Of a stretch of 64,000 nt of DNA, positions 7,798 to 15,136 are shown in pieces. The stretch's first letter is position 1; the number at the start of each line of letters is the position of its first letter. Source of the stretch: Hyphomicrobiales bacterium. GTDB taxonomy: Bacteria; Pseudomonadota; Alphaproteobacteria; Rhizobiales; Rhizobiaceae. The notes beneath the pieces are model-generated. The model did not search any database. It was not told the DNA's origin and saw only the letters and a list, made by a program, of their open reading frames with translations. Made by a program: the position numbers and the translations under genes. The stretch covers positions 27,637 to 91,636 of the forward strand of contig UCIV01000043.1 in assembly GCA_900472575.1 (NCBI GenBank). Direction: 5' to 3'.

Positions 7798-8850
7798 TCA
7801 CGGACCTTCAAGCAGGATATTCATGCGCGGATCATCCGGCGTTGCGCCGGAAAAGTCCTGCGCATCGGGACCGCCCGGGTCAATCGAATACCAGAAGCCC
7901 TGATCAGGCGTATGGTAGCCTTTCTGTCCGGCATAGACACCAAACCAGGTGTAGCCGGTCCAGACATCGGAGTTGGCGGCAAAATATGCCAGAAGGTCTC
8001 GCAGTTCCTTATAGCAGGCCTCATTCCTGGCCACCGCGAATTCGCCGAGAAACAACCGCATCCTGTTGGCGCGCGCCCATTCCGTCGACTCCACCAGAAC
8101 TGTGGCACCTGATCCAGGATTGCAGGTCTGTTTCTGTCCGGCACTGTAGTCGTCAAGATAACGGTGAACGTCGATGACCAGATTGTTGCCGGGATCACGG
8201 ACGAGCGGCCCGAGCGGTTTTCCAAGCGGTTGCCCCGTCCAGGACAGGTCATGGGCGAAACCGTATCCATCCAATAGGATCGTGTTGGTCGCGCCGGTTG
8301 CGCGAATATCCTTCAGCACCGTATTGTAGGTCGCAGCAAGCTTGATGCCGTCCACATCGTGCGGCTCATTCATGATGCCGAACATGACGCGGGGATTTGT
8401 CTTGAATTTCATAGCGAGCCTGACCCAGAGATCAGAGAAATGGGCCGCCGAGACTTCCTGAGCCTCGCCTATGATGACCTCGTTCTTCGGTTGCCTTTCG
8501 AAATTGAGGTCTCGGCGCATGAAGTTATGCACATCGACGATGACCGTGGCCCCAGCACCCGTCAGAAAATCAACCTCCCGTTCAAGGGCCGCAAGCACGG
8601 TTGGATCGAGATCTCCGCCGAGCCTTGGCTGAATCCATTCCCAGGCGAAAACCAGACGGAAAACACGCATGCCCTTGCCCAGGTAATATTTCATTCCCTC
8701 ATCGGTCGCCCAGGTAGTGGACTGGGTATAATAACCGTTATTCCCGACGAGATTGACGCCACGCCCGAATAGGAGGTTCGTCGAAGAAGCGGATGCCGGG
8801 AAGCTCAAAAATGCGATGAGGAGACCAAGGAATGCGGCAAACTTCGGCAT
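7798..8850 (-). CDS. Secreted glycoside hydrolase family 5 (cellulase-like)
   Basis: A 350-residue exported enzyme. A signal peptide spans residues 1-22 (cut near SASS). The catalytic TIM barrel keeps both GH5 glutamates: the acid/base E162 in GIMNEPHDV and the nucleophile E270 in LFLGEFAV. It also has DVHNFMRRD and DVHRYLDDY, typical of endo-beta-1,4-glucanase-like GH5 members. ATG 8850 is chosen because AAGGA lies just upstream and the signal peptide then starts correctly; a longer start at 8901 is less likely. It is convergent with the glycosyltransferase, the usual partnership of a glycan synthase with a trimming hydrolase. Exact substrate not determinable. Confidence 0.9.
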   Translation of the reverse strand: MPKFAAFLGLLIAFLSFPASASSTNLLFGRGVNLVGNNGYYTQSTTWATDEGMKYYLGKGMRVFRLVFAWEWIQPRLGGDLDPTVLAALEREVDFLTGAGATVIVDVHNFMRRDLNFERQPKNEVIIGEAQEVSAAHFSDLWVRLAMKFKTNPRVMFGIMNEPHDVDGIKLAATYNTVLKDIRATGATNTILLDGYGFAHDLSWTGQPLGKPLGPLVRDPGNNLVIDVHRYLDDYSAGQKQTCNPGSGATVLVESTEWARANRMRLFLGEFAVARNEACYKELRDLLAYFAANSDVWTGYTWFGVYAGQKGYHTPDQGFWYSIDPGGPDAQDFSGATPDDPRMNILLEGP

Positions 8851-9204
8851 GGAAATCCTTTTCCCGAAATAACGTGCGTCGTCAGAATTGTCTGGCGTCA
8901 TCCATCACATCAATATGGGAAAGATGCCGCACGCATTCTCAAAAATCAAAGTCGAACCAAACTTCCGCTCACATTTCCGATATATACACTACACCAATGG
9001 AAACGGCCTCGCGTATTGTCATCATGATCTTCCAGACCCGCAACACAACAATCATTTTATTTTACTTGAATTTCATTTCCCAATCGCAGGCCTACACATG
9101 CAAGAACTGCCAAACATCTTGGTAGATGGATTCATCATTATTGACTCGATGGCATGCCCGACTATTTTCAATGCAGGGAGGCCGGCGAAACAGGATGGGA
9201 ACTC
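8851..9204. other. 354-bp AT-rich gap without a supported gene
   Basis: Between the GH5 start and the KTSC gene the DNA is clearly more AT-rich than its surroundings. Frames that are open here lack ribosome-binding sites and have no recognisable domains. It should contain the GH5 promoter reading left. I see no strong sigma-70 promoter, repeat or tRNA. Confidence 0.5.
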
Positions 9205-9405
9205 ATGCGTATCCATCTCAGATCAAAGCTTATCGATTCCGTCGAGTATGACGAAATGTCGTTCCGCATGACGGTATTCATGTCCAACGGGCAGGTTCGC
9301 GAGTTTTGCGAGGTTCCCGCCGTTGTCATCGCCGATCTGTGTGAAGCAAGCTCGCCTGGCAACTATTACATGCGCGCGATTCGTAATCGATATCCCGCGC
9401 CCTGA
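9205..9405 (+). CDS. KTSC-domain small protein
   Basis: A 66-residue protein made almost wholly of a KTSC domain: a first strand with the SKLIDSVEYDE pattern, then FRMTVFMSNGQVREFCEVPA and YYMRAIRNRYP at the C-terminus. The family is small and uncharacterised, sometimes fused to nucleic-acid enzymes. The ATG at 9205 has a GGATGGGA purine run just upstream. An earlier in-frame ATG at 9154 would add 17 residues with no family match. It is convergent with the Crp/Fnr gene. Confidence 0.75.
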   Translation: MRIHLRSKLIDSVEYDEMSFRMTVFMSNGQVREFCEVPAVVIADLCEASSPGNYYMRAIRNRYPAP

Positions 9406-9488
9406 AACCAAGCCGGCATACCAACCGAGACGGGTGGTCGTTGATGGCCTTATCCGGCTGCGGTGCTGGAACGCTGAGACCACAGCCT

Positions 9489-10220
9489 TCAGTCTAGCCC
9501 AGAAAAAGCGAACAGCTCGGACATTCTGAGTTCCAGCTGCCACGGTGTAATTCGCCGCACCAAGCCCTTCTTCTCCAACGTTTTCATCGCTCGTGTTACG
9601 GTCTCCGCTGAAGTTCCGATGTGGTCAGCGATATCATGCCTGGATATTGGTACCGTAAGCACCTGATTTTCATCGTCGAAATGTTGAGCATGGCCGCAGC
9701 AGTCGACGAGAAAAACCGCGAGCCGTCGTGTAACGTCGAGTGCTCCCATAACAACAAGCCGCCGTTGAGCCAGCCGAATGTCATGACTGGCCTTTAAAAG
9801 CAATTTCTGCTGGATACGAGGGCGGCGTGGAAGATACTTCTCCAAATCCTTGATGGGAAATTTATACGCTGTGCAATTGGTTACGGCTTCCGCCGAGTTG
9901 AAAAAACAGCCATCACGAGGCAAACCGAAGAAGTCACCGGGCCAAAACAACGCCACGCTTTGTCGAACCCCGTTACGGATCGTATGCCTTCCCTGAACAA
10001 CTCCCTCATCCAGATAATACAGATGTTTTGCTCGTTCGCCCTGCATGAAAATCGGAGCTGAGTGAGCCTTTACTGTGAGAAGTTCACCAAGCAGCAGAAG
10101 CTCAGTCCTCTCGCTAGGTAGCAGTTCGATAGTCGATCCATTTTGGTCACTCGACTGCCATGGATGTTCAGCCCGAAGAGCCAAACTCGGCTGATCGGTT
10201 CGCGCGGCACGGAATTTCAT
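9489..10220 (-). CDS. Crp/Fnr-family transcription regulator (FixK-like)
   Basis: A 243-residue regulator with a cyclic-nucleotide-type beta-barrel (about residues 35-150) and a C-terminal winged helix (about 160-235). The recognition helix reads TSAETVTRAMKTLEKKG. The E-T-V-T-R pattern is close to the E..SR signature of Fnr/FixK proteins that read TTGAT-N4-ATCAA. There is no N-terminal cysteine cluster, so it does not look like an iron-sulphur oxygen sensor; FixK-like proteins without it are common in rhizobia. It is divergent from a small gene at 10392, and a near-consensus Fnr box lies between them. Confidence 0.88.
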   Translation of the reverse strand: MKFRAARTDQPSLALRAEHPWQSSDQNGSTIELLPSERTELLLLGELLTVKAHSAPIFMQGERAKHLYYLDEGVVQGRHTIRNGVRQSVALFWPGDFFGLPRDGCFFNSAEAVTNCTAYKFPIKDLEKYLPRRPRIQQKLLLKASHDIRLAQRRLVVMGALDVTRRLAVFLVDCCGHAQHFDDENQVLTVPISRHDIADHIGTSAETVTRAMKTLEKKGLVRRITPWQLELRMSELFAFSGLD

Positions 10221-10263
10221 TTTAACCTAACAGTCTAGGTGGTCGCACAAAAGTCGCTCTCAA

Positions 10264-10279
10264 ACTGACTTTTGTCAGT
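10264..10279. repeat. Perfect inverted repeat upstream of the Crp/Fnr gene
   Basis: Arms ACTGAC and GTCAGT flank TTTT. It lies 44 bases upstream of the Crp/Fnr start codon. A second pairing, ACAAAAGTC a few bases to the left with GACTTTTGT inside the element, gives nested alternatives. It could be an operator or a leader hairpin; nothing more can be said. Confidence 0.5.
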
Positions 10280-10330
10280 GCGTCGCACCTCTATCGCTGC
10301 AAGTTATGACCCGCTCCATCGGCAGATTCT

Positions 10331-10344
10331 TTGATTAGGAACAA
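10331..10344. promoter_or_regulatory. Putative Fnr/FixK box
   Basis: TTGAT-TAGG-AACAA matches the anaerobox TTGAT-N4-ATCAA at 9 of 10 fixed positions. It lies in the divergent region between the Crp/Fnr gene and the small gene starting at 10392, with its centre about 54 bases before that start codon, a distance compatible with activation. The assignment rests on the motif only. Confidence 0.5.
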
Positions 10345-10391
10345 GCGGATGGAATTTTACGCAGTGCGATAATCATTGCAGGGAGCCATGC

Positions 10392-10544
10392 TTGGAGGAT
10401 TTCATCGCGCGCAAGAATATCGAGCGCTATAAAAAGCTGCTGGAGGAACGGAGCTGGACCGCTCTGGAGCGGCAAACGCTTTTAAACCTCATCCAAGAAG
10501 AAGAGCATAAGCTGATCAGCAAGGGGTCCGGCCGCGACAAATAA
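10392..10544 (+). CDS. Small 50-residue helical protein, TTG start
   Basis: Starts at TTG 10392, six bases after a GGGAG ribosome-binding site, with no in-frame ATG before the previous stop. The product is highly charged and helical: EDFIARKNIERYKKLL, then ERSWTALERQTLLNLIQEEE, ending in GSGRDK. This pattern (ENI..Y..LL then R..L..L..EEE) is common in small uncharacterised alphaproteobacterial proteins. It is divergent from the Crp/Fnr regulator and preceded by a putative Fnr box, so micro-oxic induction is a reasonable guess. A GC-rich stem (CCGCC/GGCGG) follows the stop. Confidence 0.6.
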   Translation: MEDFIARKNIERYKKLLEERSWTALERQTLLNLIQEEEHKLISKGSGRDK

Positions 10545-10670
10545 ACCGCACCGCCTTTACCGAAAGTGGCGGTCACCGCGCATCGTTGCACGTAGCTACA
10601 CGCACGCGCGTGCCTAACCTTATCTTCCTAGGCACTTTGTCATTTTAATAAACACTGATGGAAAAGTCGC

Positions 10671-10744
10671 TGGAGCGGGTGAAGGGAATCGAACCCTCGT
10701 ATTCAGCTTGGGAAGCTGCTGCTCTACCATTGAGCTACACCCGC
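10671..10744 (-). tRNA. tRNA-Gly (CCC)
   Basis: A full cloverleaf can be drawn. The acceptor stem starts GCGGGTG, the D-arm has GCTCAATGGTAGAGC, the anticodon loop is TTCCCAA (anticodon CCC), and the T-arm is GGGTTCGATTCCC. The discriminator T is followed by an encoded CCA. Length is 74 nt including CCA. Confidence 0.95.
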
Positions 10745-10863
10745 TTTCGCCTGCAGGTTTCCAACAACGGATCGCGGCTGTCAAGGGCGGTGGGCTGCCT
10801 GCGGCATCGGGATTGGTCGGGCAGATACGGTTCGAAACGCCCAACCGGGATCGAGCGTGATGC

Positions 10864-11955
10864 TCAGCCGCGGAAATGTTTCGACAGTTTCAGACCCTGC
10901 GCCTGATAGTTCGAGCCGAGACCAGATCCATAGAGACCTTGCGGAGCTTCCAGCATATGCTCGTAGACGAGGCGTCCGACGATCTGGCTGTCTTCGAGGA
11001 TGAAGGGCACCTCGTGGCTGCGGACCTCCAGGACGGCGCGGCTGCCTCGTCCGCCTGCGGCTTCGTGTCCGAAGCCCGGATCGAAGAAGCCGGCATAATG
11101 GACACGGAATTCGCCGACCAGCGGATCGAAAGGGGTCATTTCGGCGGCATAAAGCGGCGGCACATGCACGGCCTCGCGGGAGACGAGGATGTAGAACTCA
11201 TCCGGATCGAGGATCAGCTCGTTGCGGCCGCGGCTGTAGAGCGGCTCCCAGAAATCGAAAACATCGTGCTGGGCCTTCTTGTCGACATCGACTACGGCCG
11301 TGTGATGCTTGCCACGATAACCGATCAGGCCATTCGCATCACCCTTGAGATCGATCGACAGCGCGATACCGCCGCCGGACACGTTCGGCGTCGAGGATGC
11401 GACCAGCGTTTCGGTCTCGTGCAGATGCAAGAGTTCAGGTTCTGACAGGAGGGCATTGCCGATGCGGAAGCGGATTTGCGACAGGCGCGAACCCTGTCGG
11501 GCTACGATCGGGAAAGTGCGCGGCGAGATTTCGAGATAGAGCGGGCCGCGGTAACCGACCGGGATCTTGTCGAATTCCTGCGCATGATCAGTGATGACGC
11601 GGGTGAAGATATCGAGACGGCCGGTCGAGGATTTCGGATTTGCCGACGCCGACATATTTGCCGGCAGATCGAGGCTTTCCATCAGCGGCACGATATAGAC
11701 GCAGCCGGTTTCCAGAACCGCGCCCTCCGACAGATCGACAACATGCAGCTTCAACCGGTCGAGCTTATCGGAAACGAGGCTGTTTGGACCTGGCATGAAG
11801 GAGGCGCGCACGCGAAATGCCTTGGCACCCAGACGAAGGTCCAAGCTGGCCGGCTGAATCTGATCGCGGTCGAGATCCCGTTCGGAGACCAGCCGTCCCG
11901 TTTCGAAGAGCGCCGCAATTGCGCGGTCCGCCAGAATTCCCGTGTCGCGAGCCAT
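10864..11955 (-). CDS. dCTP deaminase-like protein (long, two-domain rhizobial form)
   Basis: A 363-residue protein annotated in rhizobia as 2'-deoxycytidine 5'-triphosphate deaminase. It keeps a dCTP-deaminase/dUTPase-like core twice: the first half has ANPKSSTGRLDIFTRV and GYRGPLYLEISPRTF, the second half FDFWEPLYSRGRNELILDP and YAGFFDPGFG. Standard Dcd has about 190 residues, so this is a duplicated or fused form. Predicted role: dCTP to dUTP for thymidylate supply. A longer in-frame start at 12081 would overlap the metZ riboswitch, so ATG 11955 is chosen; its RBS is weak. Divergent from metZ. Confidence 0.85.
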   Translation of the reverse strand: MARDTGILADRAIAALFETGRLVSERDLDRDQIQPASLDLRLGAKAFRVRASFMPGPNSLVSDKLDRLKLHVVDLSEGAVLETGCVYIVPLMESLDLPANMSASANPKSSTGRLDIFTRVITDHAQEFDKIPVGYRGPLYLEISPRTFPIVARQGSRLSQIRFRIGNALLSEPELLHLHETETLVASSTPNVSGGGIALSIDLKGDANGLIGYRGKHHTAVVDVDKKAQHDVFDFWEPLYSRGRNELILDPDEFYILVSREAVHVPPLYAAEMTPFDPLVGEFRVHYAGFFDPGFGHEAAGGRGSRAVLEVRSHEVPFILEDSQIVGRLVYEHMLEAPQGLYGSGLGSNYQAQGLKLSKHFRG

Positions 11956-12038
11956 GATCGTTTCTTTCAAAATTTGGCGGTGACAAAACCAAATGCAGGG
12001 CATTGACGCAAGCGAATGCGAGGCGTAAGCCAGCTTTA

Positions 12039-12090
12039 TCCCGTGGTGATTTGCCGGTCGGCTTGCAGCCACGTTAAACAAGTGGCTAAA
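12039..12090 (+). ncRNA. SAM-II riboswitch aptamer
   Basis: The segment matches the SAM-II (metA-type) consensus closely: CGTGG at 12042-12046 pairs with CCACG at 12069-12073 (P1), the loop contains the conserved GATTTG, and the 3' part reads GTTAAACAAG then GGCTAAA. CTTG at 12062-12065 can pair with CAAG at 12079-12082 to form the pseudoknot. SAM-II elements are known in front of methionine genes of alphaproteobacteria, and here metZ follows, so high S-adenosylmethionine should lower metZ expression. Confidence 0.93.
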
Positions 12091-12091
12091 A

Positions 12092-12137
12092 AGACCGGGT
12101 TGCTAAAACCGGTCTGCTTTCGCGGCCGGTTTTTTTT
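12092..12137 (+). terminator. metZ: Competing hairpins / intrinsic terminator between riboswitch and metZ
   Basis: Two mutually exclusive stems can be drawn. Stem A: AGACCGG (12092-12098) with CCGGTCT (12109-12115). Stem B: AAAACCGG (12105-12112) with CCGGTTTT (12126-12133), extendable by two pairs inward, followed by an uninterrupted T run to 12137; stem B is a textbook intrinsic terminator. GACCGG at 12093-12098 can also pair with CCGGTC at 12054-12059 inside the aptamer loop. This looks like the expression platform of the riboswitch. Confidence 0.75.
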
Positions 12138-12157
12138 GTTTTGGATTGAGGACTAGC

Positions 12158-13336
12158 ATGACAAACAAATGGCGCCCGGCAACTACACTCGTCCACGGCG
12201 GTACGCTGCGTTCGCAATATGGCGAAATGTCTGAAGCGATCTATCTCACCCAGGGCTTTGCCTACGACAGTTCGGAAGCCGCGGAAGCGCGCTTCAAGGG
12301 CGAGACCGAAGGTTACATTTACGCCCGCTACGGCAGCCCGACCAATGACATGTTTGAAAAGCGCATGTGTGCGCTGGAAGGTGCGGAAGAAGCCCGCGCC
12401 ACGGCATCCGGCATGGCCGCCGTTTCCGCCGCCCTGCTCTGCCAGCTGAAGGCCGGCGATCATATCGTTGCAGCCCGCGCGCTGTTCGGCTCGTGCCGCT
12501 GGGTGGTCGAGACGCTCGCACCGCGCTACGGCATCGAATGCACGCTCATCGACGGCCGCGATCTCGCCAATTGGGAGAAAGCGATCCAGAAGAATACCAA
12601 GGTGTTCTTCCTCGAAAGCCCGACCAACCCGACGCTCGAGATCGTCGACATTGCCGGCGTAGCAAAGCTTGCCAACCAGATCGGCGCAAAGGTGGTGGTC
12701 GACAACGTGTTTGCGACCCCGCTTTTCCAGAAGCCGCTGGAACTCGGCGCCCACATCGTCGTCTATTCGGCCACCAAGCATATCGACGGCCAGGGCCGCA
12801 GCCTTGCCGGTGTGATCCTCTCAGACAAGGAATGGGTGGACGAGCATCTGCAGGATTATTATCGCCACACAGGCCCGGCCATGTCGCCGTTTACCGCCTG
12901 GACGCTGATCAAGGGACTTGAGACACTACCGATCCGCGTCAAGGCGCAGACGGACAACGCCTCGAAGATCGCCGACTTCCTGGCAGAGCACAAGCATGTC
13001 GCCAAAGTCATCTATCCGGGCCGCAAGGACCATCCGCAGGCCGACATCATCGCCAAGCAGATGAGCGGCGGATCGACGCTGGTCTGCTTCGAGCTGAAGG
13101 GCGGCAAGGAAGCTGCCTTCAAGCTGCAGAACGCGCTGGACGTGGTGACCATCTCCAACAATCTCGGCGACACCCGCAGCCTGATCACGCATCCAGCAAC
13201 AACGACGCACAAGAACCTCACCGACGAGGCGCGTGCAGAGCTTGGCATTTCGCCCGGCACCGTGCGCTTCTCGGCCGGCATCGAGGACGGCGAAGATCTG
13301 CTTGAAGATTTTGCCAAGGCTCTGACTTCTATCTGA
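12158..13336 (+). CDS. metZ: O-succinylhomoserine sulfhydrylase
   Basis: A PLP enzyme that makes homocysteine from O-succinylhomoserine and sulphide in methionine synthesis; cytosolic. At 392 residues it has the normal length for the Cys/Met-metabolism family. PLP-lysine K207 lies in VYSATKHIDGQGR. Other family motifs are YARYGSPTNDMFE, ATASGMAAVSAALL and the C-terminal RSLITHPATTTH. GAGGA sits five bases before ATG 12158, which excludes the TTG four codons upstream. Expression is probably controlled by the SAM-II riboswitch and terminator in its leader. Confidence 0.95.
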   Translation: MTNKWRPATTLVHGGTLRSQYGEMSEAIYLTQGFAYDSSEAAEARFKGETEGYIYARYGSPTNDMFEKRMCALEGAEEARATASGMAAVSAALLCQLKAGDHIVAARALFGSCRWVVETLAPRYGIECTLIDGRDLANWEKAIQKNTKVFFLESPTNPTLEIVDIAGVAKLANQIGAKVVVDNVFATPLFQKPLELGAHIVVYSATKHIDGQGRSLAGVILSDKEWVDEHLQDYYRHTGPAMSPFTAWTLIKGLETLPIRVKAQTDNASKIADFLAEHKHVAKVIYPGRKDHPQADIIAKQMSGGSTLVCFELKGGKEAAFKLQNALDVVTISNNLGDTRSLITHPATTTHKNLTDEARAELGISPGTVRFSAGIEDGEDLLEDFAKALTSI

Positions 13337-13354
13337 GGTCTTTTCGGCCCGTCG

Positions 13355-13387
13355 ATATGGTGAATCCGGTTTTCGGATTCACCATAT
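13355..13387. terminator. Perfect 14-bp inverted repeat after metZ
   Basis: The arms ATATGGTGAATCCG and CGGATTCACCATAT flank a 5-base loop. It begins 19 bases after the metZ stop. There is no T run behind it, so it may be a mRNA-end stabiliser or a factor-assisted terminator rather than a pure intrinsic terminator. Confidence 0.65.
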
Positions 13388-13555
13388 CAGTTATCCCTAA
13401 TTCCAAGAACAGATCACAGTTTCTCGCGTAAACCGCGAGTTTTCTTGACGTTCGATGCCGTGTGTACGATATGCGGGGATGTAGATTCCATGTTCTACGG
13501 CGTGGTTGACGTGCAAGAAACGATATCCGGCGCTGTAGTTTTGAGGTATTTGTCC

Positions 13556-13948
13556 ATGTATCGCGCCCGGACAAGAGACATAGAAGTTGCCGTCGAGCCG
13601 TTCTATCTGGAGGAGCAGTCCAGTCCGGAAGAGAGCCGCTATGTCTGGGGCTATCGCATTGTTATCGAGAACCACTCGATCCATACGGTAAAGCTGGTTC
13701 ACCGCTACTGGCATATTACCGACCAGAACGGTCTGGTCGACGAAGTGGACGGGCTTGGCGTCGTCGGAGAACAGCCGCGCCTGCAGCCGGGCGACAGCTA
13801 TGAATATTCATCGGGCTGCCCACTGGACACGCCATCCGGCATGATGTTCGGCTATTACGACATGCAGACGGAAGAAGGCGAGGTCTTCAAGGTCGACATC
13901 CCCGCCTTCTCGCTGGATTCACCCGGGCTGAACCGGGTGCTGAATTGA
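13556..13948 (+). CDS. apaG: ApaG protein
   Basis: A 130-residue protein matching ApaG along its length: MYRARTRDIEVAVEPFYLEE at the N-terminus, the immunoglobulin-like core (YVWGYRIVIENHS, TVKLVHRYWHITD), VVGEQPRLQPGDSYEYSSG and the C-terminal FKVDIPAFSLD. ApaG is linked to divalent-cation homeostasis or diadenosine-polyphosphate turnover in enterobacteria, but its biochemistry is unsettled. Longer in-frame starts reach back to 13445. ATG 13556 gives the family length, with GAGG nine bases upstream. Convergent with hslO. Confidence 0.92.
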   Translation: MYRARTRDIEVAVEPFYLEEQSSPEESRYVWGYRIVIENHSIHTVKLVHRYWHITDQNGLVDEVDGLGVVGEQPRLQPGDSYEYSSGCPLDTPSGMMFGYYDMQTEEGEVFKVDIPAFSLDSPGLNRVLN

Positions 13949-13958
13949 GCCCTGCGGC

Positions 13959-14948
13959 TCAGGCCGGAGCGAATTCCGCCAATTCGTAACGATAGGTCGT
14001 CGAGCAGAATTCGCAGGTGACGGCGATCTGGCCGTCTTCCTGGCTTGCCTCGATTTCCTCCGCCGTGAAGCCGGCGAGCACGCCCTTGATCTTCTCGCGC
14101 GAACAGCTGCAACGATCGAAGACCGTCTGCGGTTCATAAACCCGCACGCCACGCTCGTGGAACAGGCGATAGAGAAGCCGTTCGATCGCGACCTGCGGAT
14201 CGGTCAGCTCGTCAGTGTCGATCGTCTCGACCAGCGAACGGGCTTCATCCCAGGCATCATCGGTGACGCTGGTATCGCGTTCGTCGCCATCACCGCCGTG
14301 GAGATCCGGATGACGCATGCGCTCCGGCGCCTGGGGTAGGAACTGGGCGACCAGACCGCCTGCCCGCCAATTATGACGCGGCTTGCCGTCCTCATCGCGG
14401 TCGAAAAGCTCGGCCACGGCAAGACGGACACGGGTCGGTATCTGTTCCGACTGACGGAAATAGACGCCGGCAATCTCTTCCAGAGACGAGCCGTCCATCG
14501 GCACGATGCCCTGATAGGGCTGCATGCCCTTGCCCTGATCGATGGTGAAGGCGAGTACGCCCTGACCAAGAAGCTCCGGCGGCGAGGTCTTGCCATCCTT
14601 GACGGCAGCAGCCAGTGCATCCTCGTCGTAACGGGCATAGGCGCGAAGCGCATCCGGCGTGGAGAAATCAGCCACGAGAAGATCGACGGGTCCGTCCCCC
14701 TTGGTCTGAACTGTGAACTTGCCATCAAATTTCAGCGAAGTACCGAGCAATGCCGTCAGCACTAGTGCTTCGGCAAGCAGCCTTGCAACCGGCGCCGGAT
14801 AATCATGGCGACCCAGAATGGTGTTGAGAAGCGGCCCAAGCTGCACCGCACGGCCACGAACATCCAGGCCCTCGACCTGGAAGGGAACAACCCTGTCGTC
14901 TCCGGCAAAGTGGAGGTCCTTCAGTTCCACGGTTGCTTCCGCCATCAT
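13959..14948 (-). CDS. hslO: Redox-regulated chaperone Hsp33
   Basis: A cytosolic holdase chaperone activated by oxidation of a zinc centre. The 329-residue protein has the alphaproteobacterial N-terminal domain (YPAPVARLLAEALVLTALLG) and, near the end, the four zinc cysteines C280-x-C282 (RCSCSREK) and C312-x-x-C315 (TCEFCST). GAAGGAG lies five bases before the first of two tandem ATGs, so either may be used. It follows argF on the same strand with a 188-base gap that holds a large structured element, so it may be transcribed partly on its own. Confidence 0.95.
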   Translation of the reverse strand: MMAEATVELKDLHFAGDDRVVPFQVEGLDVRGRAVQLGPLLNTILGRHDYPAPVARLLAEALVLTALLGTSLKFDGKFTVQTKGDGPVDLLVADFSTPDALRAYARYDEDALAAAVKDGKTSPPELLGQGVLAFTIDQGKGMQPYQGIVPMDGSSLEEIAGVYFRQSEQIPTRVRLAVAELFDRDEDGKPRHNWRAGGLVAQFLPQAPERMRHPDLHGGDGDERDTSVTDDAWDEARSLVETIDTDELTDPQVAIERLLYRLFHERGVRVYEPQTVFDRCSCSREKIKGVLAGFTAEEIEASQEDGQIAVTCEFCSTTYRYELAEFAPA

Positions 14949-14981
14949 CTTACTCCTTCACACCGATCGTCTCGGGCCTTG

Positions 14982-15045
14982 TCCCCGACATTTACACAAA
15001 CAGGCCGGCAAGCGGAACCGCTGGGCCGCTCGAAAATGTCGGGGA
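14982..15045 (-). repeat. Long structured inverted repeat in the hslO leader
   Basis: A 12-bp perfect outer stem, TCCCCGACATTT (14982-14993) with AAATGTCGGGGA (15034-15045), encloses an inner GGCC/GGCC stem and AGCGG-AA-CCGCT. The element lies 34 bases upstream of hslO and downstream of argF. It may be a processing or attenuation site between the two, or a leader element. I see no classical ROSE thermometer pattern covering the hslO ribosome-binding site. Confidence 0.6.
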
Positions 15046-15136
15046 TGTCTGTTGAAGCGCCGGCACTAGGCACGGCGCGTTTGAAAGCCGACAAATGGTG
15101 CCGGCTTCAAGCCAATTCAAGAGCCAGAAGACAGGC

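Noticed and set aside
8888..9271. 127-codon open frame in the AT-rich gap before the KTSC gene
   Set aside because: No ribosome-binding site, no known domain, and it overlaps the KTSC gene in another frame.
13445..13555. Extension of apaG to an upstream TTG codon
   Set aside because: The added 37 residues do not fit ApaG, which begins at the M-Y-R-A-R sequence at 13556.
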